From assembly GCF_020360975.1 (NCBI RefSeq), contig NW_025408667.1, forward strand, positions 6,944,001-7,008,000: a DNA stretch of 64,000 nucleotides, written 5' to 3'. The position numbers and the translations under genes were made by a program. Of this stretch, positions 12,028 through 21,940 are shown piece by piece. Each line of letters opens with the position of its first letter. The stretch's first letter is position 1. Source of the stretch: Hirsutella rhossiliensis (Eukaryota; Ascomycota; Sordariomycetes; Hypocreales; Ophiocordycipitaceae). The notes beneath the pieces were generated by a model that was not told the DNA's origin, made no database searches, and saw only the letters and a list, made by a program, of their open reading frames with translations.

Positions 12028-13749
12028 ATGGCGGTGGTGGACTGTCCCATCTGCAACCAGCCCGTCAAGCCGGCCGACATCAACAGCCACATCGACTCGG
12101 ACTGCACCAGCTTCGTCAACAAGGACCCGTCGCCGCCGCCGCAGTCGCAGAATGTGTCGTCGTCGTCGCAGCCGCAGAAGCGCACCGCCTCGAGCTTCTT
12201 CTCCACGCCCGCCCCCAAGCGCGCCCAGACCAGGGACGCGCACCTGACGCCCGTCGCCAACCGCACGCTGGCCCCCGCCGCGGGCAAGAAGAGGAGCTTC
12301 GACGAGGGGCCCGGGGCCGTGACGTCGGGCCCCGGCGGTGGAGGGACGACGGTGGAGCGCGAGGAGCGCATCGACAAGGCGGCCACCAAACAGCGGCACG
12401 AGACGGCCGACGACGACGACGACGACGACGCCGACAACAACAAGGAGGATGACGGGCTCGGGGCCGACGGACGCAGGACGGCAAAGCGGCTCAAGACGCT
12501 CCGGGCGGCGCCCCTGGCCGAGAGGATGCGGCCGCAGACGCTCGACGAGGTGTGCGGGCAGGAGCTCGTGGGCCCCCGGGGCGTGCTGCGCGCGCTCATC
12601 GAGTCGCGGCGCGTGCCGTCCATGATCCTGTGGGGCGCGTCGGGCACGGGCAAGACGACGATTGCGCGGTGCATCGCGCAGGTGGTGGGCAGCCGGTTCG
12701 TCGAGCTCAACGCGACGAGCTCGGGCGTGGCCGAGTGCAAGCGCCTCTTCCACGAGGCGGCGGGCGACCTGGCGCTGACGGGCCGCAAGACGATTGTCTT
12801 TTGCGACGAGATGCACCGCTTCAACAAGGCCCAGCAGGACGTCTTCCTCAAGCCCGTCGAGGCCGGCACCGTCACCCTCGTCGGCGCCACCACGGAGAAC
12901 CCGTCCTTCCGCATCGCCGCCGCCCTGCTGTCGCGCTGCCGCACCTTCACCCTGCAGCCGCTGTCGGCCGACGACGTGGCCGCCATCCTGCGCCGGGCGC
13001 GAGCCGCCGAGGGCGCGTCGCCCGACGGCCTCGTCGACGACGCCATGCTCGACTACCTCGCGCGCTTCAGCGACGGCGACGCCCGCACCGCCCTCAACCT
13101 GCTCGAGCTGGCCCTGTCGCTGGCGTCGCGCGACGGCGCCACCCAGGCCGACATCAAGGCCTCGCTGACCAAGACGCTCGTCTACGACCGCGCCGGCGAC
13201 CAGCACTACGACTCCATCTCGGCCTTCCACAAGTCGGTCCGCGGCGGCGACCCGGACGCCGCCCTGTACTACCTCGCGCGCATGCTGCAGTCGGGCGAGG
13301 ACCCGCTCTTCGTCGCCCGCCGCATGGTCGTCATCGCCTCCGAGGACGTCGGCCTCGCCGACGCCTCGCTGCTGCCCCTCGCCACCGCCGCCTACACCGC
13401 CGCCCAGCAGATCGGCATGCCCGAGGCCCGCATCCCCCTCGCCCACTGCGCCGTCGCCCTTTGCCTCGCCCCCAAGAGCACCCGCGCCTACCGCGGCCTC
13501 AACAACGCCTACGCCGCCCTGCGCGAGCCCGGCGTCGCCGCCCTCCCCGTGCCCCTGCACCTCCGCAACGCCCCGACCCGCCTCATGCGCGACCTCGGCT
13601 GCGGCGCCGAGTACAAGTACCCGCCAAACTACCGCGACGGCCGCGTCCGCCAGACCTACCTGCCCGACGCCCTCGTCGGCCGCCGCTTCCTCGAGGACCG
13701 CGACCTCGGCACCGAGGTCGATCCCGATCTCGTCATGGAGGGGACCTGA
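12028..13749 (+). CDS. MGS1: MGS1/WRNIP1 replication-associated AAA+ ATPase
   Basis: A single exon of 573 aa. The N terminus has a UBZ4-type ubiquitin-binding zinc finger, CPIC(6-9)..H21..C26. A disordered acidic linker with a (GAC)n-coded Asp run follows. The AAA+ core has Walker A GASGTGKT (203-210) and Walker B IVFCDE (256-261), then MHRFNKAQQD and the sensor-1 segment VGATTENPSFRI, as in MgsA/RarA/WRNIP1. The C-terminal clamp-loader-like domain (EDVGLADASLLPLA, IPLAHCAVALCLAPKS) is intact. The family binds ubiquitinated PCNA and acts at stalled replication forks in the nucleus. Codon use is extremely GC-rich, which creates very long antisense and off-frame ORFs over this gene. It is convergent with YEN1. 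Confidence 0.96.
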   Translation: MAVVDCPICNQPVKPADINSHIDSDCTSFVNKDPSPPPQSQNVSSSSQPQKRTASSFFSTPAPKRAQTRDAHLTPVANRTLAPAAGKKRSFDEGPGAVTSGPGGGGTTVEREERIDKAATKQRHETADDDDDDDADNNKEDDGLGADGRRTAKRLKTLRAAPLAERMRPQTLDEVCGQELVGPRGVLRALIESRRVPSMILWGASGTGKTTIARCIAQVVGSRFVELNATSSGVAECKRLFHEAAGDLALTGRKTIVFCDEMHRFNKAQQDVFLKPVEAGTVTLVGATTENPSFRIAAALLSRCRTFTLQPLSADDVAAILRRARAAEGASPDGLVDDAMLDYLARFSDGDARTALNLLELALSLASRDGATQADIKASLTKTLVYDRAGDQHYDSISAFHKSVRGGDPDAALYYLARMLQSGEDPLFVARRMVVIASEDVGLADASLLPLATAAYTAAQQIGMPEARIPLAHCAVALCLAPKSTRAYRGLNNAYAALREPGVAALPVPLHLRNAPTRLMRDLGCGAEYKYPPNYRDGRVRQTYLPDALVGRRFLEDRDLGTEVDPDLVMEGT

Positions 13750-14262
13750 TCGTCCTCGTTATCCGTGGCTCCTCATTCTTGTGTGAGAGGAAAGGACTTC
13801 TCACTCGGCCCTACCTCCGCGTGTGGAAGAGGAAATTTAAACAAAAGAGGGGGGAACACAAAGCAGGTTGGAAAAGAAAAACTGGGCTCTGGCTCCATTA
13901 GAGGCGTTGTGTTGTTTTTTGCATGGGAACAGGCCATCTTCCCGGGCGTTTGGCTTAATCGCGGCAAGCTGGCGCTTGGCTCTTCACCCTGCGCTCCACC
14001 ATGTTGGATGCGAACAATGTCATCATGTGCAAACGCGGCACCAGAACAGGCGGCGGCTCGGGCATCACAGCGAGGACGCAAGAACCATAAAGTGTGGGCT
14101 TCCTGTAAACATGTAACATTGTAAAATAAGCCCGGCTTCCATGCTGCTATGCTCGCAAACGTCGTCACCCCGGCCTCGTAGCGTACATTCAGCCAAGTGG
14201 CTACCTCCTTATCCTACACCCAGTCGAAACACGGAGGAAGGGCTCATCCTTGGACCGGCACA
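13750..14262. other. Intergenic, convergent 3' ends
   Basis: 513 bp between the stop codons of MGS1 (plus) and YEN1 (minus), expected to hold both 3' UTRs and terminators. No other feature is seen. Confidence 0.5.
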
Positions 14263-16776
14263 TCAGTCCCCTCCCGTCAAGTCAATGACCGAAACGTCGC
14301 TCCACCGGACTGCCCTGGCCCTCACGCCGCTACTCTTCAGCGAGTCGGTCTCCCGCGGCATCTTCCGCTCGCGTTCCTCGGCCTCTACTTCCACCACGCC
14401 AAAGAAGCCGGCTGCCGAGGTGCGAGGCACGAGGAGCTTCTTCTTCCTCGTGGGACTCGGGGTCGGGCTGAACCCTGACCTCTGGCTTTGCCCCTGATGC
14501 CGCCGTTTGCCGGGCGACTCTTGGGCCTGAGACAAGAGCGAAGACAAGGGCTCTAGATCCGAATGGTCGCTATCGTCATATCCGGCATCCATCGCCTTCT
14601 CCTTTTCCCACCCTGCCCCTGAACCCCGCGGCTGTGGTTTGCCCCGGGAGGCACTAGATGTGCTGTGCATGGCAGAATGGCCGACAAACGTGTCCATGGA
14701 TGATTGTTTCAGCGTAGATGTCCGAGATGCAGCCGGGTGTCTCGTCGTTGTGCTCTGCTTTCTAGGTTTTCGACCCCGGCTCAGCTCTTGAGGACTGCTG
14801 CCCGTGGCAAGGCTCGGAAACATTGGAGCAAGTCGCTCCTCAGCGTCAGGGAGAGGCGAGCCAGTGCGAGGCCGGTGTCGAGAGTTTGCCGTCGGGGAAG
14901 ACAAAGCGGGCGACCCGACAGGGCTAGATGAGATGAGAATCGTCTCTGGTCGGTCTGCGGGCTTATGAAGTCTAGGCGTCATTGGTGAGCTCCCGACTAC
15001 CCAAGAGGCCGTTGACGTCGCCGGATTCTTCAATGCCCGCGGCGGAGGTTGCTTACTTGGTTGGCGCGGAGACGGCGATCGCGGAGGGCGGAGAGGGTTG
15101 TTGCGAGGGCTTTGCGGTCGAAGGGGCTTGTCAGTGCCCAATGGCGCTTTTGAGTTCGCGCTGGCTATTTGTGACATGTTTGGTGGCCCCTTGACAACCC
15201 GGAAGAATTGCCCAAGCATCTTTTGATCCTCACCGGGTGTCTTCTTGGTTCTGGTGCCGGCCTTGCTTTTTGCTGGCGGCTTGCGAGCGGCCTTGCCCGA
15301 TTTTGCTTCTTCCCACTCCTGTACCGCCTTGGGGATAGATTTTCTTGCAACGCCTTCCAAGACCCAAGCGAGATCAGGCTTCGTCACGTCGAAAGTCTTG
15401 CCGGTTGCCGCATCGAGTCTTTCGCCAGCGTCGACGGCAGTGGATGGAGCCTCAAACTCGACGTCACTGTTCAAGGCTAGCCCGTCGCGGCCGGAGGAGA
15501 TAGTTTCTTCCACTTCTTTTGATAAGTCGATTGGGACGACTTCTGATGGAACATACGCCATTCGAAGTTCGGACGTGGCGTCCGTGGAGAAATGTTGTCG
15601 TCGTCCAGAGATTCGCTTCACGTAGTGTTGGCTGTCTTCCTGCTGCTGACACATGTTGTGAACGAGAAGAGCCTGGCCCAAGACTCGAATAAACTTGACA
15701 GCTCCTATCCGGAAATCCCAGCCAAACGTCTCTCGGGCGAACTCCCTCAAGGCGTCAAGATGCAGATCGTGTTTGCGTTGCAAGTTTTGCCGCACCGACT
15801 CCAGGTTGGATAACTGCGAAACAACCGGATGAGTGTAGTATCGCAAGACCTCTAGACTCGGAAAGTCGTCTGGCACCGCCAGTGCCTTGTGCTTTGTACG
15901 GAAATGGCCTTGCTCGTTTGTCCTCAGTTCGTGAATGAGGGAGTTTTTCCAGGCTCGCATGCCCGCTTCATCGGATGCTTTCAATCGGCATATTGACCTG
16001 CCAAAGCCCGCCTTGGCAGCTTCGCAGGCCACTTTGACGCCACAGCCGGGAATTCCATCGGGGAGATAGTCACCGCCGCTCATGAGAGCCACCAGCACCA
16101 TGCCTTCGCGACCGAGTCCCAGGCTAGCGATGCTTTGGTCGTGTACGTCGTAAAGCGATACGTGCGTCGGCGCTTTGGAGCTCTTGCCCTCGGCAGACCA
16201 GTTTCGAAGCGTCTTGGTGCAGCCAAACATGATTGTGTCCACATCCTCGCTCAGCACCGCATCCACTATGCCGTGTTTTTGCAGCAACGCGCATTCCGCT
16301 TCCGCTTCCCCAGGAGCATCGTGTATAGCAAAGCCAAAGAGCCGGATCAAGCGCTTGGCTTGCGCCGTGGCTACACCATCTCCTCTTCCAGAACGTTTGT
16401 TTCGCTTGAAAGCCGGCTTTTTCGGGCCGTCGAAGACGAATATGGGCTGAACGGGCGTCCCGAGGAGCCGCACGAGGCGGTAGAAGAGCGTCCTGGTGGC
16501 CGGGTTCGTTCCGCCTGCTGCCAGTCAGCTGATCGTGCCTCGGATGACTTGATTCGCACGAAGAGGCGAGTACGAACCTTGAGCCGCTTGCGCCTGAAAC
16601 TGCCAAATAGCTACGTCGATAGCGATGCGAAAGGGACGGTCCAAGGTTTCAAAACTGTCGGCGGCGAGCTTGGAGAGCGAGACTCGCCTGCCCGGCCCAA
16701 GCTCACGATAGATTCTGCCAAGGTCAGTCTTGAGCAAATCAACGACAAGCAGACGTTCCTACCCTTTGATGCCCAT
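14263..16776 (-). CDS. YEN1: YEN1/GEN1 Holliday-junction resolvase (XPG/Rad2 family)
   Basis: Three exons on the minus strand: 16776-16763 (only 14 nt), 16714-16578, 16514-14263. Product 800 aa. The first exon codes MGIKG; the start after Met is fixed because Rad2 nucleases need the extreme N terminus. The N-region reads IYRELGPGRR and RIAIDVAIWQF (D38), then IFVFDGPKKP (D79). The I-region reads APGEAEAECALL (E120-E124), SEDVDTIMFG (D141, D143) and SGGDYLPDGIPGCG. All the acidic metal ligands expected of the family are present. A chromatin-like/GEN1 C-terminal region and a long Ser/Pro/Lys-rich tail with several S/T-P sites follow; in yeast, Yen1 is restrained by Cdk phosphorylation, so similar control is likely. 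It cuts Holliday junctions symmetrically in late mitosis. Confidence 0.94.
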
Positions 16777-17113
16777 CGGAAAGACACACGGCAGCCATGC
16801 TTGGCTCGTTGTTGGATTGTGGAAGCAACAGCGTGCTCGCTCCAAGCCCACGTCGCCGAGGTGACAGCTGACGTTGTTGATTGTCGGCGGGTCGGTCCCT
16901 CCAACGCCGACGCTAGCCAAGGGTCCCCCCCCCCCCCCGATAAACACATAACCGGTACGAGGAGTGAAGTACGTTGGTACCTTGCCGCTATCTTGACGAA
17001 ATGACGTCTCGTCAGATGCCAGCGCAGCAGCGTCAAACAAGATCGCAACGTCCCACTGATTTTCCCTTTTCCCCACCCGACGACAACCTCACATTCAGGA
17101 GCGGTCCACGGTC
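16777..17113. other. Divergent promoter YEN1 / ARP10, with C14 tract
   Basis: 337 bp between two divergent start codons. It contains a run of 14 C residues (16925-16938). No exon is seen. Confidence 0.55.
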
Positions 17114-18840
17114 ATGTCCTCTGGTGCGGGCCACCCGCCCGCCCACAGGAGCGTGGCCAGCATCAGGTTGGCGCCGTCGCAGAGCCAGTCTGGGTCCTCG
17201 AATCCCCATACGTCTCGGAGCCCGCGCGCCATCTCGGCCTCGTACGGCTCGCCATCGGCGATTCGAGCCGAAGACGACTTTGTGCTTGTCGAGATTGGTT
17301 CGCGCTTTGTTCGGGCGGGCTTTGCCTGCGACTCTCTCCCCAAGGTCACGCTTCCCTATGGCCCTGAGCAGCAGCGCCGGACGGGAGACTTTAGGGCGAT
17401 GCAGGACCTTGGCCCGCCGGCAACGGATACGTGGGCTGCAGATTACGAGATATGGCGATATGACGTACGAGAACTTGACTTGGGCCTCTTTCAAGACAAG
17501 CTGGACCGCTTGCTGAGAGATGCATTCACGAGGTATGGCGTTGGCTGGGCCGACATGTCGACGGCGTGCTCACCAGCCCGCATAGATACCTACTCATTGA
17601 CTCACGTCCGCGGAGGATCGGTCTCATCCTGGATCCTGCGGTGCCGATTCCTTTGCTTTCGACCATCTTGGACACGTTGTTTCATAATTTCCAGACACCA
17701 ATGGTTTCTCTCATGTCGTCTCCCACCATGTCGACCGTCGCGGGCGGCGTTCGATGTGCGCTCGTCGTCGACATGGGATGGGCCGAGACGGTGGTGACGA
17801 GCGTCTACGAGTACAGAGAGGTCAAGACGACACGAACGGTCCGGGGAGGCAGGTTGCTCCTCGACGGCTTACACGATCTGCTGCGCAGTATCTTGAACGA
17901 CGGCGAAGCCGAGACCAAGCAGGGAAGAGTTTTGAGTTTTGACGAATGCGAAGACATTCTTTGTCGGCTCATGTGGTGCCGGGCCTCGGCGTTCAAGTCG
18001 TTGCAGCGTCAGTCGGCACAGCTGGATACCGTGGAAGAACAGGATGAATCCGAAGTGGAGACGGCAAAGCCCAGCGGCGTGGCCGAGATTCCTCTCAGGT
18101 CTACGAGTCCGCCGTCGACGCTGCAAGTGCCCTTTGGCAAATTGGCCGACGTTTGTGACGAAACCTACTTTGACCTCTCGGCATCGCCATGCACATTTGA
18201 CGACCATGAGCTTCCAGTTCACCTGCTCATCTATCACCACCTGCTGCAGCTTCCCGTGGACGTCAGGGCGGTTTGCATGTCTCGCTTGATGATTACGGGG
18301 GGCTGTTCGGAAATACTGGGCATCAAGGAACGAATCTTTGACGAGGTGACGAGCATTGTGGAGAGAAGGGGCTGGGCGCCCGTTTCGGGCAAGGGAGTTG
18401 AGCAGCTGCGCAACAACGCCAAGCTGCGGAAGGAGAGCGTCGCAAGGACCAGCATTTCATCTGCAGCGACTTCCGAGTCGGGCGGGGATGATGTCGACGG
18501 AACGCGATCCGAGTCGGCCGCGACAGAGGCCTCGGACGATCCCGTCGAGGCCAAGATTGCGCGGAACCGCCCCGTGCCGCAGCAGATGCAGGGCCAGCTG
18601 CGAGCAATTCACTCGCTGGGGCCGTGGGCCGGGGCGAGCTTGGTCTGCCAGCTCAAGATGCCGGCCATGGCGACAATGGACAGGGAGCAATGGCTGCAAC
18701 ACGGGGCGAACGGGGCCTCTCGGCCGAGAGAGGTGGACACCAAGGCGCAGCAGCGGCATAGCGCAGGCACAGGCGGGCTCATCAGGAGCAGCGCAGGCCA
18801 TCATGTAAGCTGGACTTTGGGCATCTGGGGCTCAGTGTGA
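17114..18840 (+). CDS. ARP10: Actin-related protein ARP10 (dynactin pointed-end, Neurospora ro-7 type)
   Basis: Two exons: 17114-17532 and 17586-18840 (53-nt intron GTATGG..TAG). Product about 557 aa. A Ser-rich N-terminal extension is followed by a divergent actin fold: DDFVLVEIGSRFVRAGFACD (about 54-73), then after the splice YLLIDSRPRRIGLILDPAVP, VRCALVVDMGWAETVVTSVY (phosphate-2-like loop) and LMITGGCSEILGIKERIFDE. A disordered Ser/Glu insert precedes IHSLGPWAGASLVCQLK and the end WTLGIWGSV. These are features of the fungal Arp10/Ro7 family, which caps the Arp1 filament of dynactin with Arp11-type subunits. Canonical nucleotide-binding residues are degenerate, as usual for Arp10. A GTAAGC at the HH codons near the end could be a donor, but reading through gives the expected terminus. 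Confidence 0.85.
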
Positions 18841-19173
18841 TGAGCAGATGTTGCTTGCCGCAGGAAAGCCATGGGGCGCGGTGGAAAGATGGCGACTTGG
18901 CGCCTGGAGCTTGCAGGAGGCTGTCGTGCTGTCGGAGAGCAAAAGTAGAATATCCGAGGATGGGCGCAAGGAGCGCTCTGTCGAAGCCGATTGTGCGTGC
19001 CCATGGCTTGTATAAGCTGGAGCTGTAGTTGCCTTGATGCCCACTCGGCTAACTGAATGGGCGCCCGCTCCCGCCCCCTCCTCGCCGTATTTCCGCCCTC
19101 CCTCCTCCACGCACATCCAGCAGCGTGCCAAAAAAGAAGACATGAAAAGCCCCCCCGAAGCCCGACAAGCACC
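18841..19173. other. Intergenic, ARP10 3' end and DIA4 promoter
   Basis: 333 bp with no supported coding exon. The reading frame of the next gene is open back to an ATG at 19057, but the presequence-like start is at 19174. Confidence 0.45.
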
Positions 19174-19704
19174 ATGAACAAGAGCGCGACATGGCTGCTG
19201 CGCTGTCGCAATGCCGCGACGCGGCTGTCGAAGCCGCAGCGGCGCTGCCTGGCGGATAGCCGGCGGCCGAGCACGGCGCCCAAGCCCATGGTGGACATCA
19301 AGCACATCCGGCAGAACCCGGCGCTGTACGAGCAGACGTGCTCGGAGCGCAACTACAAGGCGCAGCTCGGCCACGCGGCCAGGATCGTGGCGCTGCACGG
19401 GCGCTGGCGGGAGCTGCAGCGCGAGGGGCGGGCGCTGCGCGAGCGGTCCAACCTGCTGCGCAAGTTCATGGCCAACCCGGCGACGAGCAGCGGCGACGAG
19501 GAGCTGGGCGAGGTGCGCAGCATGACGCGCGACCAGGTCCAGGACGAGGCGCGCCGGCTCAAGGCCCAGCTGTCGGGCATCGAGCGCGGCGAGGCCGACG
19601 CCGTCGCCGAGATGGAGGCGCTGGCCCTCGAGATGCCCAACCTGACGGATCCCGAGACGCCCCGCGGCGACGAGCCCGTGCTGCTGCGCTACATCAACGA
19701 GCCG

Positions 19705-19743
<39 letters not shown>

Positions 19744-20832
19744 CCTCCTCCCCCGCCTCCTCCTCCGGGGACGTCCACGACCACGACCACGACCACCGGT
19801 GATGGCTCCCCTTCCCCCTCTACCAACGCGGCGCCCGACGAGGACAGGGTGTGGCGGTCCCACGTGCACATCGGCGCCGAGCTGGGCATCCTCGACTTTG
19901 CGGGCGCGGCGACGGCGTCGGGATGGGGCTGGTACTACCTGCTGGGCGAGGCGGCGCAGCTGGAGCAGGCGCTGGTGCAGTACGCGCTGGGCGTGGCGAC
20001 GCGGCGCGGCTGGACGCCCGTGTCGCCGCCGACGCTCGTCTACGGCCACATCGGCGCCGCCTGCGGCTTCCACCCGCGCGACCAGCACGGCGAGCAGCAG
20101 GTCTACGCCCTGGCCCAGTCGCAGGCCGACGCCGACCGCGGCGCCCCGGCCCGCTGCCTCGCCGGCACCTCGGAGATTGCCCTCGCCGGCATGGCCGCCG
20201 GCGCCACGCTCGACGCCCAGGACCTGCCGCTGCGCCGCGTCGCCGTGTCGCGCTGCTACCGCGCAGAGGCCGGCGCCCGCGGCCTCGACACAAAGGGCCT
20301 GTACCGCGTCCACGAGTTCACAAAGGTCGAGATGTTCGCCTGGACCGCGCCCGACCGCCCCGCCGCCCGCGCCGTCCTCGACGACATGCTCGCCGTCCAG
20401 GCCGACATCCTCGCCGCCCTCGGCCTCCCCTGCCGCGTCCTCGCCATGCCCGCCCACGACCTCGGCGCCTCGGCCACCCTCAAGGTCGACGTCGAGGCCT
20501 ACTTCCCCAGCCGCCGCCAGCTCGCAAACGGCGGCTGGGGCGAGGTCACCTCGGCCAGCCTGTGCGCCGACTACCAGGCCCGCCGCCTCGCCACCCGCAC
20601 CCGCATCCCCGGCGGGCCCATGGCCTTTCCCTACACCGCAAACGCCACCGCCCTCGCCGTGCCCCGCGTCCTCGCCGCCCTGCTGGAGAATGGCTGGGAC
20701 GAGGAGACGGCCACCGTGGCCGTCCCCGAGTGTCTGCGGCCCTGGATGGACGGCAAGCACAAGATTGGCGGCCGCAAGCGGGGCACCCGCGCATCTGCCG
20801 CCGCCGACGAGCAGCCCTCTTCGGTCCCCTGA
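19174..20832 (+). CDS. DIA4: Mitochondrial seryl-tRNA synthetase
   Basis: A single exon of 552 aa. The chosen start, MNKSATWLLRCRNAATRLSK, is Arg-rich and lacks acidic residues, as expected of a mitochondrial presequence; an in-frame ATG at 19057 is an alternative. The N-terminal coiled-coil tRNA-binding arm (about 40-165) starts VDIKHIRQNPALYEQT. The class II core follows: HVHIGAELGILDFAGA, motif 2 CYRAEAGARGLDTKGLYRVH followed by EFTKVEMF, and motif 3 TALAVPRVLAALLENGW. It charges mitochondrial tRNA-Ser. The odd feature is a low-complexity insert (about 177-223: poly-Ala, poly-Pro, poly-Thr) between arm and core, coded by trinucleotide repeats. Motif 3 reads NATALAVPR where NGSGLAVPR is usual. 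Confidence 0.93.
19705..19800 (+). repeat. Coding trinucleotide repeats (GCT)n, (CCT)n, (ACC/ACG)n
   Basis: A (GCT)n run at about 19705-19740 is followed by CCT/CCN-rich and ACG/ACC-rich tracts, coding Ala, Pro and Thr runs inside the mitochondrial SerRS. Confidence 0.9.
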
Positions 20833-21940
20833 GGGCCCGTGGTCAGGGGGCGAGACCTGCGGCAGTGTACTTTACGAGCGCACGATCCCAATCTTGGCAG
20901 GGGTCATGGCCACGAGGGAGGCGTTTTGATTTACTGGGGCTGGCTTGCGGCACATGTACGATACTACTCAGCCCCTCGATACTCAGGAACGGCGAAGCAA
21001 GAGGGAATAATGGCTTGATACCCCCGTTGCAAGCAAGGTAGTTCCCCAGATTGTCCATCTGCTCCGGTGGCGGCATAGTATACCGAAAATACCGCGTGGC
21101 ATGCCCGTGTAAACTCATGCTGTATCAAACGGTCGTGACGTCCCGCCAGTCCTCTTTCAGGGACGACGATGGGTCCACCGTCGGCACGGTCAGCGCCCTC
21201 GCAACATCAAGCGCGAGACTCGCGGCGACCATACGAAGCCACGCCCTCCCTGCTTAGTGCCTGCGCCATGCGCCAGCACCTTGGCGAGGCGGCCCGTCAG
21301 CAGCCGTACTCGACGTGCCTGAGGAACGGGTGCAATCTTCGACAGAACTCGGTCCGATGGGCAGAGACAGGGCACGAGTCACGTCAGCATTCCGCCTCGC
21401 GCGCTGGAGGCGGGCACAAGACTCTGGCCTCTCGAGAGCCCATCGCAATAGCGGTCAAAGTACTCTTGCTCTATTGGTAGGTAGGACGTTATCTTTCATG
21501 GACTGGTGACGGTTTACATCAAGCATTGCTCTTTCCCTTACCTCCCGAACCCCTCCGCAAACGCCAAACCGAATAAGACGCCAATGGTTAACGAAAAGAC
21601 ACCAGCATGACAGACGGCAACGACGACGGCCTGGGAGCTGCGTCCTCTCTCCCGTGTCCGCGCCACGAGCCCGTCCCGCCAAAGCGCCTACTGCCCATCA
21701 ACCCGGGGCGCGCCACGCTTCGTTGCCGTGGAAAAAAGGACCGAGAGCTGCGTGATGCCGTATATGCAGGTGAAAAAAAGAGTCGAAGGGAAGTGCAAAC
21801 GTTCGCTGCCCGAGACAATCCATCTGAGGCGTGACGATGCTTGACCAAGGGATGCTTAGCTCAGGCATAGAGACACAGGGAACCAGACCGTGCACAGCCT
21901 CCACGGCTGGACTCTCGCCCCGTGCCGGCGCACCGTCAGG
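20833..21940. other. Intergenic, convergent 3' ends
   Basis: 1.1 kb between the DIA4 stop and the stop of the kinase gene on the other strand. Short ORFs only; no tRNA-like structure or coding domain was recognised. Confidence 0.5.

Noticed and set aside
11455..13560. A 701-codon open frame on the minus strand over MGS1
   Set aside because: It is antisense to a complete AAA+ ATPase. Its translation is compositionally biased and lacks domains, the usual effect of GC-rich third positions.
12552..13901. A 449-codon plus-strand ORF in a second frame of MGS1
   Set aside because: An Arg/Pro-rich translation with no domains, overlapping a clear gene; coding is in the MGS1 frame.
16925..16938. C14 run as a regulatory or structural element
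   Set aside because: A single homopolymer; by itself it supports nothing beyond a slip-prone tract.
18832..20760. A 642-codon minus-strand ORF over the SerRS gene
   Set aside because: The plus strand codes all class II synthetase motifs; the reverse frame is a GC-bias shadow.
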